Program-made: the position numbers and the translations under genes | The notes under the pieces: generated by a model | The model's input: only the letters and a program-made list of their open reading frames with translations | Database searches by the model: none | Told to the model about the DNA's origin: nothing | NCBI RefSeq assembly: GCF_006016075.1 | Contig: NZ_CP040093.1 | Span: 620,001 to 684,000 of the forward strand | DNA length: 64,000 bases | Direction: 5' to 3' | Source of the DNA: Caloramator sp. E03 | GTDB taxonomy: Bacteria; Bacillota; Clostridia; Clostridiales; Caloramatoraceae | Shown: in pieces, positions 1 through 8,299 of the stretch | Position numbering within the stretch: the first letter of the stretch is position 1 | Layout: each line of letters opens with the position of its first letter

Positions 1-113
1 ACTGTACAGGAAGTTTTGCATGCTGACTGGCAGGAATTTGCACATTCTTTACATCCTGGCTTATTTATGCTTGACTTTAATACTCCATAATTTATTGTCT
101 TTATATGTTTCAT
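1..113 (-). CDS. scfA: SCIFF ranthipeptide precursor (cut by window edge)
   Basis: Translating the minus strand from the ATG at 113 gives 37 codons before the window ends. The start reads MKHIKTINYGVLK, followed by a Cys-rich core with cysteines at residues 21, 24, 28, 32 and 36 and the segment SCQSACKTSCT. This matches the family known as six-cysteine-in-forty-five (SCIFF), the precursor of a thioether-bridged ranthipeptide made by a radical SAM/SPASM maturase. The sixth Cys and the stop codon would lie beyond the left edge, as would a maturase if it is adjacent. A strong AAAGGAGG ribosome binding site sits 9 nt before the ATG. The identification rests on the near-invariant N-terminus and Cys spacing; the peptide's role in the cell is not known to me. 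Confidence 0.9.
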   Translation of the reverse strand, partial: MKHIKTINYGVLKSSINKPGCKECANSCQSACKTSCT

Positions 114-217
114 GTTAAATTCCTCCTTTAGCTACTTAATTATATTATTAATTTAACTACTAAATTATAACATACAATATATTATTACTCAATACTTACA
201 GCAGGTATTATAATAAA

Positions 218-619
218 TTAATCTTTACTTGCAATGGTTATTCCTATAATTCCAGCAAGAGCACCAACAATTAAGGACATTACAAACATTATAATATAAG
301 ATTTAAAATTAAGTCCTCCTCTTTCTGCAAGCAAAGCAATAATTGCAATTAAAATAATATAAATTCCTCCAATTAAAGCTCCATGCAAAAATCCTTTGCT
401 TCCTACTTTATAGGAACCATATATTGATGCATAACATATACTTATAATCGTAATTATCCACACAATGGTTTTCATATAATCCTGATTTAAATTTGAGAAA
501 AAAAACACTAAAGATGTAATTAAAAGAAGTATTATTGAAAGTGCTATACCTCTCATTACTGCTTTTAGGTATATAACATATAGCTTTTCCTTATCTTCTT
601 TTTCATACATAAAATCCAC
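218..619 (-). CDS. TIGR04086-type integral membrane protein
   Basis: This is a 133-residue hydrophobic protein with four predicted membrane segments (about residues 25-45, 52-70, 76-98 and 107-130) after a charged N-terminus. Its size, its four-helix pattern and its place between the SCIFF precursor and yajC fit the clostridial family TIGR04086, which usually sits beside SCIFF genes. The function is unknown. A GGGGG ribosome binding site lies 6 nt before the ATG. The short gap to yajC (39 bp) suggests cotranscription with the upstream yajC-tgt-queA genes. Confidence 0.7.
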   Translation of the reverse strand: MDFMYEKEDKEKLYVIYLKAVMRGIALSIILLLITSLVFFFSNLNQDYMKTIVWIITIISICYASIYGSYKVGSKGFLHGALIGGIYIILIAIIALLAERGGLNFKSYIIMFVMSLIVGALAGIIGITIASKD

Positions 620-658
620 CCCCTAAAATATATATGAGGGTGATTATGAATATATGTA

Positions 659-949
659 TCATTCATTATTTTCTTCTTTATTTTCTTCTTTTTCAAATAC
701 AGATGATACTGAATACTTTGCCATACTAATTTTAACTTTATCAGGGCCTGTTTCAAGTATTATGGAATTTTCATTCATGTCAATTATTTTTCCATATATC
801 CCTGATCTTGTCATTACATTATCTCCAATCTTTAAACCTTCAATCATATTCTTTAATTTCTTCTGTTTTTTCTGCTCTGGCATTATTAGAAAAAAATAAA
901 ATACTCCAAATATAAGAACCCAAAGTAAAATGTTTACTCCTCCCTGCAT
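659..949 (-). CDS. yajC: Sec translocase auxiliary subunit YajC
   Basis: A 96-residue protein with one N-terminal membrane helix (about residues 5-23, ending FLIMPEQKKQKK) and a small cytoplasmic beta domain containing LKIGDNVMTRSGIYGKI, the hallmark of YajC. YajC associates with SecDF and SecYEG in protein export but is not essential. The C-terminus is Glu/Asn-rich, as is common in Firmicutes. It follows tgt by 22 bp with its own GGAGGTG ribosome binding site. The tgt-yajC order is widespread in bacteria. Confidence 0.93.
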   Translation of the reverse strand: MQGGVNILLWVLIFGVFYFFLIMPEQKKQKKLKNMIEGLKIGDNVMTRSGIYGKIIDMNENSIILETGPDKVKISMAKYSVSSVFEKEENKEENNE

Positions 950-971
950 TTATTGCACCTCCAATATATTA

Positions 972-2111
<1,140 letters not shown>

Positions 2112-3137
2112 TTAAATTATAAGCATTGCATCTCCAAAACTAAAAAATCTATATCTTTCTTTAACTGCAATGTTATATGCCTCCATTATCTTTTCTCTCC
2201 CTGCCAAAGCACTTACAAGCATAATAAGAGTTGATTCTGGGAGGTGAAAGTTTGTAATAAGACAATCGACTGCTTTAAATTTATACCCTGGATATATGAA
2301 TATATCTGTCCAACCGGATTTTCCATGAATTATTCCATTATCATCTGCAGCAGTTTCTAATGTTCTACAGGAAGTTGTTCCCACTGCAAAAACTCTTTTA
2401 TTTTTCTTTTTGGTTTCATTTATAATCTCTGCTGTCTTATCATCTATAATGTAAAACTCTGAATGCATTTTATGGTTTTTAATATCCTCAACCTTAACAG
2501 GCCTAAAAGTTCCAAGGCCTACATGAAGGGTAACGTAAACTATTTTAACTCCCTTCTTTTCGATTCTGTCTAAAAGCTCCTTTGTAAAATGAAGCCCTGC
2601 AGTTGGTGCTGCAGCAGAACCTTCAACCTTTGAATATACAGTTTGATATCTTTCTTTATCCTTAAGCTGCCTTTTAATGTATGGAGGAAGAGGCATCTGC
2701 CCAAGTTTATCTAATATCTCTTCAAATACACCATCATATTCAAACTCTATTATTCTTCCTCCAGCTTCTGTATTTTCTAATATAGTACATTTTAATTCTC
2801 CATCTCCAAATAAAAACCGTGCCCCTATTTTAGCTTTTTTACCTGGCTTTACAAGGGTTTCCCATCTGTTTTTATCTATTCTTTTAAGAAGCACAAATTC
2901 CATTTTAGCACCAGTATCTTCTTTAACTCCAAAAAACCTTGCAGGAATAACCCTGCTGTTATTTAAAACAAGGCAATCTCCTTCATCCAAGTATTCAACA
3001 ATATCCCTGAAAATCCTGTGTTCAATTTTTCCATCTTCTCTATGGAGTACTAAGAGCCTTGATGCATCCCTTTCTTTTAGTGGCTCCTGAGCTATTAATT
3101 CTTCTGGAAGCTCAAAATAAAAATCATGTACCTTCAT
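2112..3137 (-). CDS. queA: S-adenosylmethionine:tRNA ribosyltransferase-isomerase (QueA)
   Basis: A 341-residue protein, full length for the family. It transfers and isomerises the ribosyl part of SAM onto preQ1-tRNA to make epoxyqueuosine. Recognisable stretches are [14 protein letters not shown] at the start, NNSRVIPAR near residue 60, [10 protein letters not shown] near 175 and [11 protein letters not shown] near 295. It starts 4 bp after the ruvB stop codon, so it belongs to the ruvCAB-queA-tgt-yajC transcription unit, a common clostridial arrangement. Confidence 0.97.
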   Translation of the reverse strand: MKVHDFYFELPEELIAQEPLKERDASRLLVLHREDGKIEHRIFRDIVEYLDEGDCLVLNNSRVIPARFFGVKEDTGAKMEFVLLKRIDKNRWETLVKPGKKAKIGARFLFGDGELKCTILENTEAGGRIIEFEYDGVFEEILDKLGQMPLPPYIKRQLKDKERYQTVYSKVEGSAAAPTAGLHFTKELLDRIEKKGVKIVYVTLHVGLGTFRPVKVEDIKNHKMHSEFYIIDDKTAEIINETKKKNKRVFAVGTTSCRTLETAADDNGIIHGKSGWTDIFIYPGYKFKAVDCLITNFHLPESTLIMLVSALAGREKIMEAYNIAVKERYRFFSFGDAMLII

Positions 3138-3141
3138 ATTG

Positions 3142-4148
3142 TCACTCCTTAGTATGTTTTTTACCTAAATGTTCATAAGCAAGTTTAGTTGCTATTCTTC
3201 CCCTTGGTGTTCTGCTTATAAAGCCTATCTGAAGAAGGTATGGTTCATAAACATCTTCTATAGTATCATTTTCCTCACCTATTGAATAAGCAAGAGTATC
3301 AATTCCAACAGGCCCTCCTGCGAATTTATCAATTATTGTTAAAAGTATTTTCCTATCGATATTATCAAGTCCAAGTTTGTCTACCTCAAGTAAATCTAAT
3401 GCTTCTACAGCAGTTTTATAATCAATAAATCCATTTCCTCTAACCTGAGCATAATCCCTAACCCTTTTTAAAAGCCTATTTGCAATCCTTGGAGTTCCTC
3501 TTGATCTTCTTGCAATTTCTAAGGCTCCTTCATCATCAATTCCAATTCCAAGTATTTTTGATGACCTTTTGACTATCAATGAAAGCTCATTAACATTATA
3601 TAGCTCAAGCCTACATATTACTCCAAACCTACCTATGCTCCTAAAGGTGAAGTTAACATTCCTGCTCTTGTTGTTGCTCCTATAAGAGTAAATTTGGGAA
3701 GGTCTATTCTTATAGAACGTGCACTTGGTCCCTTACCTATTATTATATCCAAAGCATAGTCTTCCATTGCAGGATAGAGAATTTCTTCTACGCTTCTATT
3801 TAGTCTGTGTATTTCATCAATAAACAAAACATCCTTTTCTCCAAGATTTGTAAGTATTGCTGCAAGATCTCCGGGCCTTTCAATTGCAGGACCTGAAGTT
3901 ATTCTTAAACCGCATCCCATCTCATTTGCTATTATACTTGACAATGTAGTTTTCCCAAGTCCTGGAGGTCCGTAGAGTAAAACATGGTCTAAAGATTCTC
4001 CTCTGTTTTTAGCAGCTTGAATAAAAATCGAAAGCTTTTCTTTTACATTTTCCTGGCCTATATATTCATCAAAGCACTTTGGCCTTAGGCTTCCTTCAAT
4101 ATCTATATCCTCAAATTTAAGCTCTGAGGTTATAATCCTTTCATCCAT
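3142..4148 (-). pseudogene. ruvB: Holliday junction helicase RuvB, frameshifted
   Basis: Two reading frames together cover a complete RuvB. The N-terminal part (4148 to about 3633) carries [14 protein letters not shown] (Walker A), LFIDEIHRL (Walker B) and [15 protein letters not shown]. The C-terminal part (from about 3635 to 3142) carries [33 protein letters not shown] and the winged-helix domain. They meet at the spot where RuvB has PLRDRFG, the arginine-finger motif. Between the codons for PL and FG there are 14 nt (3636-3649) instead of the expected 9, including a tandem TAGG-TAGG, which shifts the frame and gives a TAG stop. As written, no full RuvB can be made. A sequencing or assembly error is possible; the rest of both halves looks well conserved. 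Confidence 0.88.
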
Positions 4149-4157
4149 TTACATCAC

Positions 4158-4745
4158 CTAACCTCTCATTAAAACCTTAAGTGATTTTTTAACTATATCC
4201 TCAACCTTTAAAGTTCCATCATCTACCTGTTTTATAGCTGACGCTGCTTCACTTTTTGTATAACCTAAAGTCATTAATGCTGCCAAGGCTTCCATACTTT
4301 CATCTTCAACTTTTACCTCTTCATTCTGTTTAATGAAATCATAATCCTTAAACTTATCCTTAAGCTCAAGTATAATTCTTTGGGCAAGTTTTTTACCAAT
4401 ACCCTGAGCAGAAGATAAAGTCTTCTCATCACCTGTTATTATTGCAAGTATAAAATTTGATGGTGAAATACTGGATAAAATAGAAAGAGCCGCTTTAGGG
4501 CCAACTCCCGAAACGTTAATCAGCATTTTAAATATGCTTATCTCTTCATGGCTTATAAAACCATACAACACTATTGCATCTTCTCTAACATATTGATAAG
4601 TATTTATCTTTATAATTGCATTTTTGTTTTTCACTTTTTCTATATCGCTTAAAGGCATATATATCAAATATCCTATTCCATTATTATCAAGTATAATATA
4701 ATCATCTCCAACAGTTTCAACTGTGCCTTTTATATAAGCTATCAT
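4158..4745 (-). CDS. ruvA: Holliday junction DNA-binding subunit RuvA
   Basis: A 195-residue protein with the standard three domains: an N-terminal OB fold (MIAYIKGTVETVGDDYIILDNNG), two helix-hairpin-helix motifs (VSGVGPKAALSILS near residue 75-90 and GIGKKLAQRIILELK near 110-125), and a C-terminal three-helix domain from about 145 that contacts RuvB. RuvA tetramers bind four-way junctions and load the RuvB motor. The gene is intact although both partner genes are frameshifted. It lies 9 bp from each neighbour, clearly in one operon. Confidence 0.96.
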   Translation of the reverse strand: MIAYIKGTVETVGDDYIILDNNGIGYLIYMPLSDIEKVKNKNAIIKINTYQYVREDAIVLYGFISHEEISIFKMLINVSGVGPKAALSILSSISPSNFILAIITGDEKTLSSAQGIGKKLAQRIILELKDKFKDYDFIKQNEEVKVEDESMEALAALMTLGYTKSEAASAIKQVDDGTLKVEDIVKKSLKVLMRG

Positions 4746-4754
4746 AATTCCACC

Positions 4755-5248
4755 TCATTTTATTCTAAACATTTCTCCTGCATGGCTTGAATGTCCGTGA
4801 CAAATTGCAATTGCTATGGCATCGGCAGTATCATCTGGCTTTGGAATCTCTTTTAAATTAAGTATAACTTTTACCATCTGCTGTATTTGCTTTTTTTCAG
4901 CTCTTCCATATCCAACAACTGCCTGCTTTACCTGAAGAGGAGTATACTCATAAATGTCTATGCCATTTTTTTGTGCACAAAGCACAGCTACCCCCTTGCC
5001 TGTCCAACTATTATAGCAGTTTTTGAATTTTGATTAAAGAAAAGCTCTTCAAAGGCAACAGCATCAGGTCTATATTCTTTTATTATATCTTCTAATGAAT
5101 TATACAATATTTCAAGTCTCCTTGGCATACTATCCTTGTTTGAAGTAATTACAGATCCATAATCAACTACTTTAAACCTATTCCCTTCGTAATCTAAAAT
5201 CCCATACCCCATTATAGCAATTCCAGGGTCTATTCCTAAAATTCTCAT
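4755..5248 (-). pseudogene. ruvC: Holliday junction resolvase RuvC, frameshifted in a G run
   Basis: The first frame (5248-4988) encodes MRILGIDPGIAIMGYG with the catalytic Asp-7 and AFEELFF with the second catalytic acid. The second frame (about 4990-4755) encodes the rest, [15 protein letters not shown] through [11 protein letters not shown] with the last acidic residues. They join at GQARG: the gene has five G (4991-4995) where six would give [12 protein letters not shown], so a single base loss in a homopolymer creates a TAG stop. Rejoined, the product is 164 residues, normal for RuvC. Either a sequencing slip or a real mutation would explain this. Confidence 0.9.
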
Positions 5249-5261
5249 AAGATCCTCCTAA

Positions 5262-5275
5262 CGAAAGCACGTTCG
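5262..5275. promoter_or_regulatory. LexA (SOS) box at the ruvC promoter
   Basis: The 14 bp CGAAAGCACGTTCG (minus strand CGAACGTGCTTTCG) match the Gram-positive LexA/DinR consensus CGAACRNRYGTTYG at 13 of 14 positions. The site lies 13 bp before the ruvC start, just downstream of a good -10 (TATAAT, minus strand, 5282-5287), where a bound repressor would block transcription. This suggests that ruvC-ruvA-ruvB and the genes behind them are induced by DNA damage. Confidence 0.78.
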
Positions 5276-5281
5276 TCTATT

Positions 5282-5287
5282 ATTATA
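5282..5287 (-). promoter_or_regulatory. -10 element of ruvC operon promoter
   Basis: A perfect TATAAT on the minus strand lies 33 bp before the ruvC ATG and just upstream of the LexA box. The matching -35 is poor (TATAAA with a 17 bp spacer), so the promoter call rests mainly on the -10 and on the position of the LexA box. Confidence 0.55.
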
Positions 5288-5348
5288 TCATTATTTTTAA
5301 ACTTTTTATATAAATCATAACATATTTTTATCATTGGTGAAAACTAAA

Positions 5349-5389
5349 AAGCCTTGACCTTTGCACTTTAATGCAAAACTCAAGGCTTA
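5349..5389 (-). terminator. intrinsic terminator after the bofC-like gene
   Basis: On the minus strand AAGCCTTGA pairs with TCAAGGCTT around an inner TTTGCA/TGCAAA stem, followed by a run of T. It stands 11 bp after the stop of the bofC-like gene and before the ruvC promoter, separating the two transcription units. Confidence 0.85.
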
Positions 5390-5400
5390 AATAAATTTTA

Positions 5401-6000
5401 TTAAGAGTTATAATCTTCTTCTATCAGGTTTTCTGCTTCTTCTCTTGTTTTAAAAACTTTACCTTTAATTACTTCTTCTTTCTCTTGAATAGGCAAGTCC
5501 TCAACCTTTATCTCTGTTACTCTAAGGAGAGAAAGACTGTTGTCAACTTCAACTTTAAATATTGCCACGTAACCATCATTATCCTTGACAACATAGCAGT
5601 TAGCAGGCCATTTATCAGATATCTCCCTTGAGATTATAACCTTTTTTTCTTTTTCTGGAGAAAATTTAATTATTATATAGCCTAAATCTTTAAAATAGTT
5701 TTCCGCAGCATATATATCCATTCCTATAATATTTGAAGATGCTTTTTCGCTATATTCATCAATAAATATGGTGCCCTTTGTATATCTATCCCTCTTAATT
5801 ATAACAGTAGACTCATTTATCAACTCCGATGAAGGAATTTTTACAGTTTCCTTTACAGTACTGTCAGTAATTTTAATAGGATTAGTCTCATTTTGCTGGC
5901 TTTTTTTCATATATTGAAGAATAGTAAAATATCCTGCAATAAAGCTAACTGCTAAGGTACAAGTTAATATTATTATATAGGCTAAACGTCTCTTTAGCAT
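5401..6000 (-). CDS. BofC C-terminal-domain protein
   Basis: A 199-residue protein with one N-terminal membrane anchor (about residues 7-28) and an extracytoplasmic part. Residues about 140-190 (VVKDNDGYVAIFKVEVDN, then LPIQEKEEVIKGKVFKTREEAENLIEEDY) match the C-terminal domain of BofC, the forespore intermembrane-space protein that controls SigK processing in Bacillus. The middle part is not recognised. In clostridia such proteins often sit between yebC and ruvC, as here. The product may act during sporulation, but pro-SigK processing by BofC is not general in clostridia, so the actual role is open. Confidence 0.75.
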   Translation of the reverse strand: MLKRRLAYIIILTCTLAVSFIAGYFTILQYMKKSQQNETNPIKITDSTVKETVKIPSSELINESTVIIKRDRYTKGTIFIDEYSEKASSNIIGMDIYAAENYFKDLGYIIIKFSPEKEKKVIISREISDKWPANCYVVKDNDGYVAIFKVEVDNSLSLLRVTEIKVEDLPIQEKEEVIKGKVFKTREEAENLIEEDYNS

Positions 6001-6065
6001 AATCTTTCCTCCTCTCAGAGGATATTATGCCCACTTTTTACCTTTTTATTCAACAAAATAAAATT

Positions 6066-6809
6066 TTATTCTTCTCCCCATCCTTCAGGAAAATTTGCGT
6101 TGTGCCAAACGTTTTGCACATCATCATTATCTTCAAGAAGATCAATTAACTTTTCAAGTTTTGTAGCAGATTCATTGTTTAATTCTACTGTATTATTTGG
6201 TATCATAGATATTTCTGCTGATAAAAATTCAATTCCATTACTCTCTAAAGCTGATCTTACAACACTAAAATCAGAAGGAGCTGTTATTATTTCATAGGTT
6301 TCATCCTCTGAAGAAAAGTCCTCAGCACCAGCATCAAGAGCCATCATCATAAGCTCGTCCTCATCAATTGAATCCTTTTTCTCAACAACAAGCAAACCTT
6401 TCTTTTCAAACATCCAGCTAACACAGCCTGTTGCTCCAAGATTTCCTCCATGCTTTTCAAGAAGATGTCTAACATCACTTGCTGTTCTATTTCTATTATC
6501 AGTAAGTGCTTCAATAATCATTGCAACTCCTGATGGACCATAACCTTCATATACTATTTCTTCATAGTTTTCTGCATCTCCTTCACCAGATGCCTTCTTT
6601 ATTATCCTCATTATAGTATCCATAGGCATATTGTTTGATTTTGCCTTTGCAATACAGTCACTAAGCTTAGAATTTGACTCCGGATTGGGTCCGCCTTCCT
6701 TTACAGCAACAGTAAGTTCTCTTCCAAGCTTTGTAAATATCTTTCCTCTCGCAGCATCAGCTTTACTCTTCTTTGCTTGTATATTATGCCATTTTGAATG
6801 ACCTGACAT
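6066..6809 (-). CDS. yebC: YebC/PmpR family DNA-binding or translation-related protein
   Basis: A 247-residue protein of standard length beginning [25 protein letters not shown], the family signature, followed by the three domains of the YebC fold. YebC proteins have been described as transcription regulators and, more recently, some as factors relieving ribosome stalling at proline-rich stretches. Which role this one has cannot be told. The ATG is preceded by TTAGGAGGAATATAAA. It lies 65 bp upstream of the bofC-like gene, on the same strand, with no terminator seen between. Confidence 0.95.
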   Translation of the reverse strand: MSGHSKWHNIQAKKSKADAARGKIFTKLGRELTVAVKEGGPNPESNSKLSDCIAKAKSNNMPMDTIMRIIKKASGEGDAENYEEIVYEGYGPSGVAMIIEALTDNRNRTASDVRHLLEKHGGNLGATGCVSWMFEKKGLLVVEKKDSIDEDELMMMALDAGAEDFSSEDETYEIITAPSDFSVVRSALESNGIEFLSAEISMIPNNTVELNNESATKLEKLIDLLEDNDDVQNVWHNANFPEGWGEE

Positions 6810-6925
6810 TTTATATTCCTCCTAACCTTTTTAAATACCATATTAAATATGATAATATAAAAGATTCTATACTTTTCATTTAAAAATATTAACACAATAA
6901 ATTTATCAATGCAATATAATACATA

Positions 6926-6952
6926 GAAAAAGCCGCGTTAAGCGGCCTTTTT
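6926..6952 (-). terminator. intrinsic terminator after DUF1858 gene 1
   Basis: GCCGC-GTTAA-GCGGC (6932-6946) with T runs on both strands. It follows the DUF1858 stop codon at once on the minus strand. Confidence 0.85.
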
Positions 6953-7143
6953 TACTTTAATATTGAATTTAAATCCTTTACAAGGGAGTCAACATCTATT
7001 CCATGAGCTAGAGCACCCTGCTCTAAGTTTTCAAATCTTGCTGCCATTCATCCAAAACAGCTCATGCCATATTTTACGAAAACATCAACAGTTTGAGGAT
7101 ATTTTGATACTATTTCTGTTATGCTCATATCCTTTGTTATCAT
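6952..7143 (-). CDS. DUF1858 redox protein with in-frame UGA, candidate selenoprotein
   Basis: From the ATG at 7143 the minus strand encodes 63 codons with one internal TGA at codon 32 (7048-7050) and a TAA stop. The product reads MITKDMSITEIVSKYPQ..., then GMSCFG, then the TGA, then MAARFENLEQGALAHGID to the end. The neighbouring paralog at 7314-7508 has GMGCIGCMAARF, so the TGA stands exactly on the second cysteine of a CxxC redox motif; read as selenocysteine it gives CxxU. Downstream of the TGA the two genes differ mostly by synonymous changes (5 of 6 differences in the next 19 codons), which means this part is still translated. A hairpin of bacterial SECIS type follows (see 7009-7025). 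Clear AGGAGG ribosome binding site. DUF1858 is the hybrid-cluster-protein-associated disulfide domain. A plain nonsense mutation is the alternative. Confidence 0.78.
7009..7025 (-). promoter_or_regulatory. SECIS-like hairpin after the in-frame UGA
   Basis: In the mRNA the sequence UAGAGCA-GGG-UGCUCUA forms a perfect 7 bp stem, extendable by one U-G pair, with a GGG loop. The loop starts 29 nt after the UGA, within the spacing of about 16-37 nt reported for bacterial SECIS elements, and has G at the first loop positions as that model requires. In the Cys-containing paralog the equivalent stretch keeps only a 4 bp core. Confidence 0.65.
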
Positions 7144-7232
7144 AAAAATACCTCCTAAATTTTATGTCAAATAGATAATATCTATTTATTATTATTTAAC
7201 TATTATAATATCAAATAGAATTTAATAGGTCA

Positions 7233-7279
7233 ACAAAAAAACAAAAATAAACCCCTATGTATTAAAAACATAGGGGTTT
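7233..7279 (-). terminator. intrinsic terminator after DUF1858 gene 2
   Basis: AAACCCCTATGT pairs perfectly with ACATAGGGGTTT around a 7 nt loop (7249-7279). The minus strand then runs into a T-rich tail. Confidence 0.88.
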
Positions 7280-7313
7280 ATAATAACACATTTTATGTAT
7301 TACTTCACAATGT

Positions 7314-7508
7314 TTATTTTTTTATTTTTGCATTTAAATCCTCAACAAGCTTGTTAACATCTATTCCGTGTGCCATAGCACCCTGCTCTAAATTCTCAAA
7401 CCTTGCTGCCATACAGCCAATACATCCCATTCCGTAAGATGCAAAAACTTCCACAGTTTCAGGATATTTTGATACAATATCAGTTATAGGCATATCTTTA
7501 GTTATCAT
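7314..7508 (-). CDS. DUF1858 domain disulfide protein (Cys form)
   Basis: A 64-residue single-domain protein, MITKDMPITDIVSKYPETVEVFASYGMGCIGCMAARFENLEQ and on, with a CxxC motif at residues 29-32. DUF1858, also known as the hybrid-cluster-protein-associated redox disulfide domain, is common in anaerobes; its partners and substrates are largely unknown. It is the close paralog of the UGA-containing gene next door, and each has its own terminator, so they are probably separately transcribed. A GGAGGTG ribosome binding site lies before the ATG. Confidence 0.9.
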   Translation of the reverse strand: MITKDMPITDIVSKYPETVEVFASYGMGCIGCMAARFENLEQGAMAHGIDVNKLVEDLNAKIKK

Positions 7509-7636
7509 AGTACACCTCCAAATTATATAAACAATTTACTTTAGATTATGATATACTAATTAATAGTATGTATCAATTGTTATAGATATTTTCTATAGTA
7601 TGTTTTAAATGCATAATAATGTAGAGGAAGGTCGAT

Positions 7637-8299
7637 ATGAAAAATATATCATGGGATGATATATCTAAACTTTCTGATTCAGAAATTACATATCTTCTTT
7701 ATCTGGAAGGTAAAAGCATAGATGTTATATGTAAGATTAGAAATTTAGAAAAATCAAAAGTTGAAAAACAAATAATTGAATGTAAAATAAAATATAGAAT
7801 ATTTGAAAATTCAAAGTCAGAAAAAGATATAATAACAAAGCTCAAAAAATGTTTTAAAAGCGAACGCTTATCGATTATAGAACTGCTCCAAAAAGAAGAT
7901 AAAGAAAATCTTGAAAATTATGTTATTAATAACCTTTTTAATTGTTCAAAGGAGGACTGCTCATTTTATATATGGTTATTGGGAGAGCTTAAAAGTAAAA
8001 GAGCTGTTCTACCAATATGCGCTTTTTTAAAAAGTAACGATGGAAATATAAAAAGGATTTGCTGTTCTGCCCTTGGGAAAATAGGAGATGTTTCTGCAGA
8101 AGATGCCTTAATTTCATGTTTAAATGATGAAAAACCTCAAGTAGTACAGTATGCAATAAAATCCCTTGGAAAAATTAAAAGCAAAAAGGCTCTTCCATAC
8201 TTGAATAAAATTATAAATACTAAAAATCAAAAAGAATATATTATAAATTCAGCTATTTTTTCTATTAAAGAAATAATAAAGGGTGATAAGATTGACTAA
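7637..8299 (+). CDS. HEAT-repeat protein with N-terminal helical domain
   Basis: A 220-residue protein. Residues 1-60 form a charged helical region with a possible helix-turn-helix (YLLYLEGKSIDVICKIRNLEKSKVEKQ). Residues about 110-210 hold at least three PBS-lyase-type HEAT repeats, for example RAVLPICAFLKSNDGNIKRICCSALGKIG and ALISCLNDEKPQVVQYAIKSLGKIK. Such repeats form scaffolds for protein binding; no catalytic residues are visible. It overlaps or abuts the following yigZ gene and shares its ribosome-binding region, so the two are translationally linked. Function unknown. Confidence 0.8.
   Translation: MKNISWDDISKLSDSEITYLLYLEGKSIDVICKIRNLEKSKVEKQIIECKIKYRIFENSKSEKDIITKLKKCFKSERLSIIELLQKEDKENLENYVINNLFNCSKEDCSFYIWLLGELKSKRAVLPICAFLKSNDGNIKRICCSALGKIGDVSAEDALISCLNDEKPQVVQYAIKSLGKIKSKKALPYLNKIINTKNQKEYIINSAIFSIKEIIKGDKID

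Noticed and set aside
3633-5000. TAG codons in ruvB and ruvC as pyrrolysine or readthrough sites
   Set aside because: Reading through the TAG does not restore the frame in either gene; base insertions or deletions are needed.
6952-7143. Reading the DUF1858 TGA as a simple nonsense mutation
   Set aside because: The downstream part keeps the reading frame and mainly synonymous differences, the TGA sits exactly on a redox Cys, and a SECIS-like hairpin follows. A pseudogene remains possible, but is the weaker explanation.
6963-7145. Open frame on the plus strand over the first DUF1858 gene
   Set aside because: It exists only because the opposite strand codes; no ribosome binding site, and the minus frame matches a known family.
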